From JAEUHO01 sp046350655 (lineage in GTDB: Bacteria > Planctomycetota > PLA2 > JAEUHO01): DNA of 64,000 nt. Position numbers and translations under genes: made by a program. The DNA is taken from NCBI GenBank assembly GCA_046350655.1, contig JAXMAB010000015.1, forward strand, positions 8,586-72,585, read 5' to 3'. The notes under the pieces were generated by a model. That model had not been told where the DNA came from. It was given only the letters and a program-made list of their open reading frames with translations, and did no database searches. This document shows, piece after piece, positions 53,507-61,412 of the stretch (positions within the stretch are counted from its first letter, which is position 1; each line of letters opens with the position of its first letter).

Positions 53507-54799
53507 TCAGACCTTCGGAGGCGCGAACGCCTCGCGGCCGCCGAGGTAGGGTCGCAGCGCCTTCGGGATCGTGATCGAACCGTCGGCCTGCTGGTGGTTC
53601 TCGAGGACCGCGATCAACACGCGCGGCGTCGCCACGACCGTGTTGTTCAGCGTGTGGCAGACGCGGACCTTGCCGTCCTTGTCGCGGTAGCGGAGGTCGA
53701 GCCGGCGCGCCTGGAAGTCGAAGAACATGCTCGCGGAGTGCGTCTCGCCGTAGCCCTTGCGGCTCGGCATCCACGCCTCGAGGTCGTACTTGTAGACCTG
53801 GCCGCGGCCCATGTCGCCCGTGCAGACCGCCACGACGCGGTACGGCAGCTCGAGCGCCTTCAGGACGTCCTCCGCGTTGCGGACGATGTCCTCGAGGTGC
53901 GCGCGGCTCCGCTCGGGGTCCGCGACGTCCACGATCACCTGCTCCACCTTGTTGAACTGGTGGACGCGGTAGAGCCCGCGCGTGTCCTTGCCGTAGGTCC
54001 CCGCCTCGCGGCGGAAACACGGCGAGATGCCGGCGTAGCGCAGCGGCAGCTCGGCCGCGTCGAGGATCTCGCCCGCGCGGTACGCCGTCACCGAGACCTC
54101 GCTCGTGCCGACCAGCCACGCGGCCTGGTCCTCGAACGTCGGGTTCTCGATCTTGTACGTCTGCTCCTCGGCCCCGGGGAAGTACGCCGTGCCGACCAGC
54201 GCGGCCTCCTTCACGAGCACCGGGACCGACATCGGCGTGAAGCCGCGCGACGCGATCAGGTCGAGCCCCATCCGCAGGATCGCCTGCTCGAGCAGCACCG
54301 CGTCGCCCTTCAGGATGTACGACCGGCTGCCGCCGAGCCGGCCCGCGCGGTCCACGTCGAGCCAGCCGCGCGCGGTCATCAGGTCGACGTGGTCCTTCGG
54401 CGCGAACGCGAACGCCGGCGCCGTCCCGTGCCGCCGCACCTCGACGTTGTCCGCGTCCGTGAGGCCCTCGGGCACCGAGTCCGCGGGCGGGTTCGGCGCC
54501 TGCCGCAGCAGCGCCTCGAGCTCCTTCATCACCGGCGCGAGCGCGGCCTCGTGCCCGGCGCCCTCGTCCTTCAGCGACTTCAGCCGCGCCAGGGCCTCCT
54601 GCTTCGCGTCGCCCTGCAGCGTCGCGACCTGCTTGCCGAGGCGGTTCTGCTCGGCCTTCGCGTTCTCCTGCGCGAGCAGGATGCGGCGCCGCTCCCCGTC
54701 GAGCGCGAGCACGCGGTCGACGTCGAACGCGATGCGCTTGCGCTGCGCGCCGCGGCGGACGAGGTCGGGGTTCTCCCGGATGAAGGCGAGGTCGAGCAT
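53507..54799 (-). CDS. serS: seryl-tRNA synthetase
   Basis: 430 residues from ATG 54799. The N-terminal coiled-coil arm (~25-100: NAKAEQNRLGKQVATLQGDA) binds the long variable arm of tRNA-Ser. The class II core has motif 2 SPCFRREAGTYGKDTRGLYR, the serine-site TSEVSVTAYRAGEIL and motif 3-like RVLIAVLENHQQADGSI. It charges tRNA-Ser with serine. The start overlaps the mqnA stop (ATGA). C-terminal ~15 residues are variable. Confidence 0.96.
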   Translation of the reverse strand: MLDLAFIRENPDLVRRGAQRKRIAFDVDRVLALDGERRRILLAQENAKAEQNRLGKQVATLQGDAKQEALARLKSLKDEGAGHEAALAPVMKELEALLRQAPNPPADSVPEGLTDADNVEVRRHGTAPAFAFAPKDHVDLMTARGWLDVDRAGRLGGSRSYILKGDAVLLEQAILRMGLDLIASRGFTPMSVPVLVKEAALVGTAYFPGAEEQTYKIENPTFEDQAAWLVGTSEVSVTAYRAGEILDAAELPLRYAGISPCFRREAGTYGKDTRGLYRVHQFNKVEQVIVDVADPERSRAHLEDIVRNAEDVLKALELPYRVVAVCTGDMGRGQVYKYDLEAWMPSRKGYGETHSASMFFDFQARRLDLRYRDKDGKVRVCHTLNNTVVATPRVLIAVLENHQQADGSITIPKALRPYLGGREAFAPPKV

Positions 54800-55581
54800 C
54801 AGAGGTCTCCCAAGTGCGCCTGCTCCGCCGCGAACCGGGCCAGCCCCGCGTCCTCCGCCGGGCCGATGGGGAACCGGATCGCCTCCCGCAGGTACCGCCG
54901 CGCCTCGGCGGCGGCCAGCCCGTGCGTCGGGCCGTACGCCTCCGCGAGCGCGTCGAGACGCAGCATCCCCCGGGCGGCGACGCCGTCGAGCATCCGCGCG
55001 AGCGCCTCGCAGCGCTCCGCCGGCAGCCCCGCGCGGGCCGTCCACCGGGCGAACACGAACGGCAGCCCGGTCCACGCCTTCCACGCCTCGCCGAGGTCGA
55101 GGACCGCCCCCCGCCAGGCCTTCCGCCGGATCAGGGCCCGGTCGCCGATCACCAGCGTGGCCGCGTCCGGGTTCGCCGCCGGGTCGGGCCCGGGCGTCGC
55201 CGAGGTCGTGTAGCGCGGCCGCTGCCCGAACCGCCGCTCCAGCAGCACGCGCAGCAGGCGGACGCTGGTCCGGCTCGCCGGGTCGAGCACCACCCGCTCG
55301 GGCCACGGCCCCGGCGGCACCGGCCGCGGCAGGAACGCCAGGACGCTCTCCACCGGCCCGTCGCACGCGATCCCGTACGCCCCGAGGAACGGCCCCACGC
55401 CGCCCGCCAGGGCCTCCGCCACGGGCAGCAGCGCCGCGTCCACGCTCCCCTCGCGCAGCCACCGCGCCAGGACCGACGGATCGGCGCCGCGCCGCTCCAC
55501 GTCGCCCGGCAGGCCGTCCACCAGCGGGACCGCGTTGAGGTACGACACGACGCCGAGAACCGTCACGGAGGACTCCGCCAC
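54799..55581 (-). CDS. mqnA: chorismate dehydratase MqnA (futalosine menaquinone pathway)
   Basis: 260 residues from GTG 55581. It matches the MqnA/periplasmic-binding-like fold: VLGVVSYLNAVPLVDGLPGD at the N-terminus, VDAALLPVAEAL, YGIACDGPVESVL, VVLDPASRTSVRLLRVLL, ATLVIGDRALIRR and LGEAWKAWTGLPFVFARWT. It dehydrates chorismate to 3-(1-carboxyvinyl)oxybenzoate, the first step of the futalosine route. Other mqn genes are outside the window. Co-transcribed with serS through a 1-nt overlap. TAGGCT ends 12 nt before the start and could be its -10. Confidence 0.9.
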   Translation of the reverse strand: MAESSVTVLGVVSYLNAVPLVDGLPGDVERRGADPSVLARWLREGSVDAALLPVAEALAGGVGPFLGAYGIACDGPVESVLAFLPRPVPPGPWPERVVLDPASRTSVRLLRVLLERRFGQRPRYTTSATPGPDPAANPDAATLVIGDRALIRRKAWRGAVLDLGEAWKAWTGLPFVFARWTARAGLPAERCEALARMLDGVAARGMLRLDALAEAYGPTHGLAAAEARRYLREAIRFPIGPAEDAGLARFAAEQAHLGDL

Positions 55582-55653
55582 GAGGGTCGCGCCAGCCTAC
55601 GGGCGGCGCGTCCGTCCGTCGCCGCGGCGCGGGCCCGCACCCCGCGCCGAACC

Positions 55654-55773
55654 CGCCATCGGGTGCCGGACGCGATCTCGCCATTTGGTGCCGGACACGA
55701 TCTGGCGCGTTTGGACGGCGCGGCCGTCGGGGCAGACCCGCCATCTGGTGCCGGACACGAAATGGCGCGTTTG
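55654..55773. repeat. three REP-like copies around a GGTGCCGGACAC core
   Basis: Copies at about 55654-55682, 55679-55713 and 55739-55773. The last two are 32/35 identical. Each has CGCCA..TGGCG stem arms (6 bp in the third copy, CGCCAT/ATGGCG) flanking the core. The arrangement resembles REP elements mobilised by RAYT transposases; no such gene is in the window. Confidence 0.65.
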
Positions 55774-55824
55774 CCGCCCCCCTCGGCCCGGCGCTCACGG
55801 CCGGACGCCGGGCCTCGCGTCACG

Positions 55825-55861
55825 AAAAAAGGCGGACCGCGCCTGGGGCGCGGCCCGCCTT
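55825..55861 (-). terminator. intrinsic terminator of the Cys-rich lipoprotein gene
   Basis: On the minus strand, a 15-bp stem (one wobble; 55829-55843 with 55847-55861, loop 3 nt) is followed directly by TTTTTT. It lies 125 nt after the stop at 55986. It is the clearest Rho-independent terminator in the window. Confidence 0.88.
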
Positions 55862-55985
55862 GCGATCGAGATCCCGTCCGGTCAGAACCGCCGACGGACG
55901 GAACCGTCCGGGCGATCCGGTGCGAGGGACGGCGAGGCCCGCGCGCGCCCGAGGGCCCGCGCCACCTCCTCCCCCGCCGACCGAA

Positions 55986-56228
55986 CTAGTCGCCGATGCA
56001 GGGATCGCAGCGGAAGGGATCGTGACGGTCGTAGTTCAGCAGGTGGACGTCGATGACGTCCATGATCTGCCGGCTCGAGCGCTGGAAGCTCTTGCAGTAG
56101 CAGGGGCTCTCGCAGTGCGCCTTCACGGGCATGCAGAGGCCGCTGCCGCAGCGCCCACCACCCGACGAGCAACCCGCCGTCAGGATCAAGCCCGCCGCCA
56201 CCACGAGGGTCAAAACGCGCTTCAGCAT
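55986..56228 (-). CDS. small cysteine-rich lipoprotein
   Basis: 80 residues from ATG 56228. The signal VLTLVVAAGLILTAGCSSGG ends in a clear lipobox (TAGC). The mature part is short with eight cysteines (for example CESPCYCKSF, CDPC). It has its own promoter (TTGACC-17-TACATC) and a strong T-run terminator, so it is a self-contained, probably highly expressed unit with ~85-nt leader and ~125-nt trailer. No homologue is recognised. The Cys pattern would allow disulfides or metal binding outside the cytoplasm. Confidence 0.75.
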   Translation of the reverse strand: MLKRVLTLVVAAGLILTAGCSSGGGRCGSGLCMPVKAHCESPCYCKSFQRSSRQIMDVIDVHLLNYDRHDPFRCDPCIGD

Positions 56229-56318
56229 GGAACCGTGCCTCCCGGCGTTCACGGGGCGCCCCTCCGGGCGCCGACTTGGATCGCGATCTCCCGCCTGCCC
56301 GGCGGGTGAAGTCGAGAA

Positions 56319-56347
56319 GATGTACCGACCGGCCCCCCGGAGGTCAA
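56319..56347 (-). promoter_or_regulatory. sigma-70 promoter, TTGACC-17-TACATC
   Basis: On the minus strand TTGACC (56347-56342) and TACATC (56324-56319) are spaced by exactly 17 nt. It points at the small lipoprotein gene, with a start near 56312. Confidence 0.65.
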
Positions 56348-56395
56348 GCAACGTTTCCGGATTTGGACCCGGACCGCCGCCGGACCGCCCGTTCC

Positions 56396-57523
56396 CTAGG
56401 CCGACGGGGGCCGCGGGGCGGCCAGTTCGACCTCGCCCCCCCCGGTGCCGTCCTTGTAGAGGCCGTGGTCGCCGATGTAGGCCGCCACCGCCGGGCTCAC
56501 CATCGGCCCGGGGGGTTCCCCGGCGATGACCCGGGCGCGCACGGCGGTGCTCGAGGCCTCGTTCAGGGGGACGTCGAGGCGCTCGACCGGCGCGTTCCGG
56601 CCCTCGAACTCGGGGGGCGGCTCGAGGTCGTGGCCCGGCCGCCCCACGACGAGCAGGTCGGCCTTCTCGAGGATCCCCTCCCAGTCCTTCCACGTCGGGA
56701 AGTCCTGGAACGAGTCGGCGCCCAGCACCAGCCGGAACCGCGAGCCCGGCGGGAACAGCCGCCCGAGCGCCTCCAGCGTGTCGATCGTGTACGACGGCCC
56801 CTCGCGGCGGTTCTCGAGCTCGAGCACCTCGGTCCGCGGCAGGCCCTCGATGCCGATGCGCGTCATCGCGACGCGGTGGTGGAACGCGCTCAGCTCGCGC
56901 GCGCCCTGCTTGTGCGGGGGCCGCGCCGACACCACGACGAGCAGCCGCTGCACGACCGCCAGCGCCGCCTCGCAGATCGCGCGGTGGCCGAGGTGGAACG
57001 GGTCGAACGAGCCCCCGAACACCCCCACCACGGGCCCGACGGCCGTCGCCGCGACCGGCCTCGGCCGCGACACGACGACGTTGAGCGCGCAGGCGAACGC
57101 GCCCGCCACGGCGAACGCCGCGACGAGCCCCGCGCTCGGCACCCGGAGCACGATCGCGACGAGCGCGCCGACGACGAGCAGCACGGCGACCGCCAGCAGC
57201 GCGACGCGCGCCCGCTGCGACCACGTCGGGCGGGCGAGCGAGGCCGCGAACCCGAGCATCGACCACGGCAGCCACGCGAGGCGGGCCGTCTCGAACGCGG
57301 GGGACAGCGCCGCCAGCAGCAGCAGCGACCCCACCGCCGTCGCGGTGGCGCGCAGCGGCGCCTTGCGGAGCGTGAGCTTCAACGCGAGGCCCGCGCCGAC
57401 GAGGCCCAGCGCGCCCGAGGCGACCGCGAACGCGGGCTGCCCCGCCGTCGCGCACCACACGGACACGGCGATCGCCGCCAACAGGACGAGGACGGGGACC
57501 CCGAGATCGCGCGTCTCGCTCAT
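56396..57523 (-). CDS. nadD: nicotinate-nucleotide adenylyltransferase with N-terminal membrane domain
   Basis: 375 residues from ATG 57523. Residues ~165-375 are NadD: VVGVFGGSFDPFHLGHRAIC (nucleotidyltransferase H-x-G-H), RPPHKQGARELSAFHHRVAM, FRLVLGADSFQDFPTWKDW and NEASSTAVRARV. It adenylates nicotinate mononucleotide in NAD synthesis. Residues ~8-150 are five or so hydrophobic segments (VPVLVLLAAIAVSVWCATAG; RVALLAVAVLLVVGALVAIV), not part of normal NadD (~200 residues). The start near TACGGT (57539-57534) and lack of a ribosome site suggest a leaderless message from the divergent region with miaA. Why NadD is tethered is unknown. Confidence 0.88.
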   Translation of the reverse strand: MSETRDLGVPVLVLLAAIAVSVWCATAGQPAFAVASGALGLVGAGLALKLTLRKAPLRATATAVGSLLLLAALSPAFETARLAWLPWSMLGFAASLARPTWSQRARVALLAVAVLLVVGALVAIVLRVPSAGLVAAFAVAGAFACALNVVVSRPRPVAATAVGPVVGVFGGSFDPFHLGHRAICEAALAVVQRLLVVVSARPPHKQGARELSAFHHRVAMTRIGIEGLPRTEVLELENRREGPSYTIDTLEALGRLFPPGSRFRLVLGADSFQDFPTWKDWEGILEKADLLVVGRPGHDLEPPPEFEGRNAPVERLDVPLNEASSTAVRARVIAGEPPGPMVSPAVAAYIGDHGLYKDGTGGGEVELAAPRPPSA

Positions 57524-57533
57524 GGCGGCGCCG

Positions 57534-57539
57534 ACCGTA
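57534..57539 (-). promoter_or_regulatory. TACGGT, candidate -10 of nadD
   Basis: On the minus strand TGGTACGGT ends 10 nt before ATG 57523, without a ribosome site. Confidence 0.35.
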
Positions 57540-57608
57540 CCACGGCGCGACCTCGCCCGGTCGCGTTTCGGTCCCCGCCGCTTCCGGGCGGCGCGGCCCG
57601 CCGGGCCG

Positions 57609-57614
57609 TACGAT
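57609..57614 (+). promoter_or_regulatory. TACGAT, candidate -10 of leaderless miaA
   Basis: TACGAT ends 6 nt before GTG 57621. The two bases between the hexamer and the start are C-rich, so no ribosome site is possible. Confidence 0.42.
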
Positions 57615-57620
57615 CCCCCT

Positions 57621-58547
57621 GTGCCGCCCGCCCCGCGCCCCGTCCTGTGCCTCGTCGGCGCCACCGCGTCGGGAAAGAGCGACGTCGGCGTGGCGCTGGC
57701 CCGCGCCGTGGGCGGCGAGGTCGTCGCCTGCGACGCCATGACGGTCTACCGCGGCGTCTCGATCCTGACGGCGAAGCCCGCCGCCCCCGCCGACGTCCCC
57801 CACCACCTCGTGGACGTCCTCGACCCGTGGGAGACGTACTCCGCCGGCCGGTTCCTCGACGACGCCGACCGCTGCGTCGCCGAGATCCGCGCCCGCGGCC
57901 GCGTGCCCCTCGTCGTGGGCGGCACCGTGCTCTACCTCCAGTCGTTCCTGAAGGGCATGGGCCCGCGCGCCGGCCGCGACGAGGCCCTGCGGGCCGAGCT
58001 CGACGCCCTCGTCGCCAAGGAGGGCCCGGGCGCGCTCGTCGCGCGCCTCCGCGCCGTCGACCCGGCCCGCGCGGCCGCGCTGCACGGGAACGACGTCCGC
58101 CGGCTGGTCCGCGCGCTCGAGATCGTCGCCGCCACCGGCCGCCCGGCCAGCGACCTCCGCGGCCAGTGGACCGGCCCCGACCGCGTCGCGGCGGTCGTCG
58201 TGGGGCTCCGCCGCGACCCGGACGACCTCCGCCGGCGCATCGAGGCCCGCACGGACGCGATGTTCCGCGCGGGCCTGCGCGAGGAGGTCGCCGCGCTCCT
58301 CGCGGGCCCGCGGCCCCCGTCGAAGGAGCTCGCGCAGGCCCTCGGGCTCGCCGACGTCGCCGCGCACCTCCGGGGCGAGCTCTCGGAGGCCGCGTGCCGC
58401 GAGCGGCTCGTCCGCGCCACGTGGCGCTTCTCGCGCCGCCAGGCCACCTTCCTGAAGCAGGTGCCCGCGACGTGGCTCGACGTCGCGCCCGACGAGCCCG
58501 CCGAGGTCACGGCCCGCCGCGCGCTCGAGGTCGTGCCGCCGGCGTGA
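57621..58547 (+). CDS. miaA: tRNA dimethylallyltransferase
   Basis: 308 residues from GTG 57621. Walker A LVGATASGKSDVGVALA (residues ~10-26), DAMTVYRGVSILTAKP, PHHLVDVLDPWETYSAGRF, LVVGGTVLYLQSFLKG, and the C-terminal region with FSRRQATFLKQV. It adds dimethylallyl to N6 of A37 in tRNAs reading U-starting codons. It is divergent from nadD over 97 bp. Confidence 0.95.
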   Translation: MPPAPRPVLCLVGATASGKSDVGVALARAVGGEVVACDAMTVYRGVSILTAKPAAPADVPHHLVDVLDPWETYSAGRFLDDADRCVAEIRARGRVPLVVGGTVLYLQSFLKGMGPRAGRDEALRAELDALVAKEGPGALVARLRAVDPARAAALHGNDVRRLVRALEIVAATGRPASDLRGQWTGPDRVAAVVVGLRRDPDDLRRRIEARTDAMFRAGLREEVAALLAGPRPPSKELAQALGLADVAAHLRGELSEAACRERLVRATWRFSRRQATFLKQVPATWLDVAPDEPAEVTARRALEVVPPA

Positions 58548-58625
58548 CGCGCGGTCCTGCGAGGCGCCGGGCCCCGCCGTCCCACGCGCCCGACGGCCGC
58601 CGGGCCGAGGGGCCGCGGACCGCCG

Positions 58626-59693
58626 TCAGGCGTAGACGCGGCGCGCGGCGTCGAGGCGGTCGTGGTACGCGTCGGCGAGGCGCGCGGGCGAGACGATCCG
58701 CACGCGACCGCCGAACTCGGCCATCCACCGCAGCAGGCCCTCCTCGCTGCGGACCTCCACCTCGTACAGGCCCGTGCCGTCGGGCCGCCGCGTGAGCGTG
58801 CCCGCGCCGCGCAGCCGGCGCTCGAGCAGCCACGTCGCGACCTCGTCGGTCTCGAGCGTCACGACGACGGGCGCCCCGCCCTCGTCGATCTGGAACTCCT
58901 CGACGCCCACGTGCGCCGACAGGTCGAAGTCGGCGGGCACCTCGAACTCCGCGGGCCCGCGCCGCGTCAGCGGCGTCACCTTCGACTCGATGCGGTCGAG
59001 GCGGAAGTTCCGCACCGCCGAACGGTCCTCGTCGTGCCCGACGAGGTACCAGTTGCCCTCCGCGAGCCCGAGGCCGTACGGCCGCACCGTGCGCTTCTCG
59101 CTCTGGCCGCTGCTCACGGCCCGATAGCGGAACGTCACGCGCTTGCGGTGCGCGACGGCCTCGCACAGGGCGCCGAGGTGCTGGCGCTGGACGTCCTTCG
59201 TCGTGCGGCCGAGGTCGAGCAGGTGCTGCTCGGCGACCGACGTGCGCAGGGGCTCGGGGAGCTGCGAGTCGATCGTCAGCTTCGCGAGCGCCGACTTCAG
59301 GTTGCGGCCCAGCGGGTCGTCGACGACGCCGAGCGCCCGCTGCAGCACCGCGACGAGCATCGCGTCCTCGGGGTCGAGCGACAGCTCCGGCAGGAAGTAC
59401 CCCTGCTTGTCGATCACGTAGCCCTGCTGCCCCGTCGGGTCGTCCGCCTTGTACTCGATCACCACGCCGATGGCCCGCAGGTCGGCCTTGTCGCGGTCGA
59501 AGCGCTTCTCGATCGCGTCCGGGCTCGCGTCGTCGTCGTAGCCGACGACCTGCGCGCGCATGTCGGAGAACGGGACCGGCGCCCGCGCGGACAGCAGGTA
59601 CGAGACGAGGTTCAGCTGGCGCTCGAGCTTCGCGACCTTGGGGTCCTTGGCGTCGCCCCGCGGGTCCTTCGAGTCAGCCGACGGGGAGGGCAT
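58626..59693 (-). CDS. WYL-domain transcriptional regulator
   Basis: 355 residues from ATG 59693, with GGAGA upstream. An N-terminal helix-turn-helix region (~20-80: LERQLNLVSYLLSARAPVPF, EKRFDRDKADLRAIGVVIEY) resembles PafB/PafC and DeoR-like WYL proteins. The WYL domain (~165-235) has VTFRYRAVSSGQSEKRTVRP and LAEGNWYLVGHDEDRSAVRN, then a WCX-type C-terminus. WYL domains bind nucleic acid or nucleotides and act in DNA-damage responses. It is single rather than paired as PafBC usually is. Target unknown; no SOS box was recognised here. Confidence 0.88.
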   Translation of the reverse strand: MPSPSADSKDPRGDAKDPKVAKLERQLNLVSYLLSARAPVPFSDMRAQVVGYDDDASPDAIEKRFDRDKADLRAIGVVIEYKADDPTGQQGYVIDKQGYFLPELSLDPEDAMLVAVLQRALGVVDDPLGRNLKSALAKLTIDSQLPEPLRTSVAEQHLLDLGRTTKDVQRQHLGALCEAVAHRKRVTFRYRAVSSGQSEKRTVRPYGLGLAEGNWYLVGHDEDRSAVRNFRLDRIESKVTPLTRRGPAEFEVPADFDLSAHVGVEEFQIDEGGAPVVVTLETDEVATWLLERRLRGAGTLTRRPDGTGLYEVEVRSEEGLLRWMAEFGGRVRIVSPARLADAYHDRLDAARRVYA

Positions 59694-59981
59694 GCGGTCG
59701 TCTCCGGGCGCGAGGGGCCCCACGCCGTACGCTTCTAGGCCCGAAGGGCCCGGCGGTCAAGCCGGTCCGGGCCTCGCGGTCGTGCGCCCCCGACCTCGCG
59801 CCGCGGCGACGCCTGCGCGCCACGCGCTCGTCCCCCGGTCGGCGACTCGAGGCGGTCGTGCTCCCGGGACCGCGAGGCCCGGTGGCCGCCGCAGGACGCG
59901 GCGCGAGGGCCGGCGGCCGGCGGGCCTCGCGGTCCCCCGCGGGGGGCCGCGTTCCCGGAGATCGGCTCCGCCCGAGGGGCG
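59694..59981. repeat. 288-bp intergenic region with three dispersed-motif copies, two as an inverted pair
   Basis: Copies: 59764-59780 (reverse), 59866-59891 (forward, GGGACCGCGAGGCCCGGTGG then CCGCCG) and 59911-59936 (reverse). The last two pair over 24 of 26 positions with a 19-nt loop. No gene is supported. Confidence 0.75.
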
Positions 59982-61388
59982 TCAGCGCAGCGTGGTCGGC
60001 CGGGCCCAGGTTCCCCGGCGGAACCACCAGACGTACGTCAGCGTGACCGCGAGGTGCGTCAGGACCGCGGTGAGCCAGAGCGCGCGGTGGCCGCCGAGAT
60101 CGGCCGCGTGCGTCGCGACGAGCCACGCGAGCGGGAGCCCGACGACGAGGTAGCCCACGCCGTCGATGACGAGGGACGGGCGGGTCGAGCCCGCGCCGGC
60201 CATGGCCTGCGAGAGGACGAGGCCGACGGCCATGTAGACGTAGCTGGCCGACGAGATGCCGAGGTAGGTGGCGCCGATGCGGGCGACGGCGTCGAGGTCG
60301 GTGCCGGTGACGTCGTGGCCGAAGAAGCGGATCAGCGGGTCGGCGAAGAGCACGAACGCGCCGGCGAAGAGGAGCATGGTGGCGGCGTCGAGGCCGACGG
60401 CGATCCAGGAGGCGCGGATCGCGCGCTCGCGTTTGCCGGCGCCGAGGTTCTGGCCCACGACGGTCGCGGCGGCGGCGGCCCAGCCGAGGCCCGAAAAGAG
60501 CGCGAACATGTCGAGGCGGACGCCGATGCCGAAGGCGGCCTGCGAGGCGGTGACCTCGGAGGGCGGCGAGGCCACGGCGGCGAGCTTGAGCAGGTAGAGG
60601 TACTGGACGATCCGGATGAGGAGCTGGCCGCACCCGGGGACGCCGATGCGCAGGATCTGGGCCTGCGTGCGCCAGCGGAACGCGAAGCGGCGGATCTTGA
60701 GGCCCGCGAAGCCGCGGTACAGGGCGAACATCGCCGGGAGGCACGCCACGCCGCGCGAGACGACGGTGGCCCACGCCGCGCCGACGACGCCCATGCCCGG
60801 GAGCCCGAGGCCGCCGAAGACGAACCACACGCCGAGCACGACGTTGAGCACGTTCGCGCCGACGAGCACGATCATGGGCAGCACGCTGTTGCCCGCGGCG
60901 CGCAGCGCGCCCGTGAGCTGCAGCAGCAGGAACATCGTGACCGTCCCGAGGCTCATCACCTCGAGGTAGGTGGTCGCCTGGTCGAGGACGACGCCGGTCG
61001 CGTCGAACGCGGCGCAGATGGGCCGCGCGACGAGGTAGGGCGGCACGCCGAGCAGGATGCCGAGCAGGACCGAGAGCAGGAGCCCCTGGCCCGCCTCGTA
61101 GTTGCCGCGGCGACGGCTGCCGAGGCCCGTGCGCCGCGCGACGAGCGCGATCCCGGCGTTGACCACGCCGTTGTAGAGGATCATCGGGATCGAGTTGACG
61201 AGCGACGGGATCGTCGCCGCCGCGATCGCGACGTCGGACTCCGGCAGCTGGCCGACGATGTAGAGGTCGACCAGGTTGAACAGCGAGTGGAACGCCATCC
61301 CGGCCACCAGGGGCCACCCGAACACGAGGGTGGCCTTGAGCAGCGGGCCCTTCGTCAGAAGGGACCCGCTGCGGTGGGAGCCGGTCAT
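59982..61388 (-). CDS. MATE-family multidrug/toxin efflux transporter
   Basis: 468 residues from ATG 61388. About 12 transmembrane helices in two halves: LVDLYIVGQLPESDVAIAAA and MILYNGVVNAGIALVARRTG in the first, AAFGIGVRLDMFALFSGLGW and AAATVVGQNLGAGKRERAIR in the second, all typical of the MatE fold. It probably exports organic cations against Na+ or H+. The start lies 24 bp after the ald stop (same strand), so ald and this gene may share a transcript. Confidence 0.9.
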   Translation of the reverse strand: MTGSHRSGSLLTKGPLLKATLVFGWPLVAGMAFHSLFNLVDLYIVGQLPESDVAIAAATIPSLVNSIPMILYNGVVNAGIALVARRTGLGSRRRGNYEAGQGLLLSVLLGILLGVPPYLVARPICAAFDATGVVLDQATTYLEVMSLGTVTMFLLLQLTGALRAAGNSVLPMIVLVGANVLNVVLGVWFVFGGLGLPGMGVVGAAWATVVSRGVACLPAMFALYRGFAGLKIRRFAFRWRTQAQILRIGVPGCGQLLIRIVQYLYLLKLAAVASPPSEVTASQAAFGIGVRLDMFALFSGLGWAAAAATVVGQNLGAGKRERAIRASWIAVGLDAATMLLFAGAFVLFADPLIRFFGHDVTGTDLDAVARIGATYLGISSASYVYMAVGLVLSQAMAGAGSTRPSLVIDGVGYLVVGLPLAWLVATHAADLGGHRALWLTAVLTHLAVTLTYVWWFRRGTWARPTTLR

Positions 61389-61412
61389 GACGTCGCGGGT
61401 CGCTGGACGCGA

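Larger units (their letters stand above)
55582..55985. other. 404-bp intergenic region with REP-like repeats and a terminator
   Basis: Contains the three-copy GGTGCCGGACAC repeat (55654-55773), a reverse dispersed-motif copy (GCCGGGCCTCGCGTCACG, 55807-55824), the minus-strand terminator at 55825-55861 and a further decamer at 55932-55941. No coding sequence is supported. Confidence 0.6.

Noticed and set aside
55654..55773. CRISPR-like array
   Set aside because: Only three partly overlapping copies, irregular spacing and palindromic cores; no cas gene in the window.
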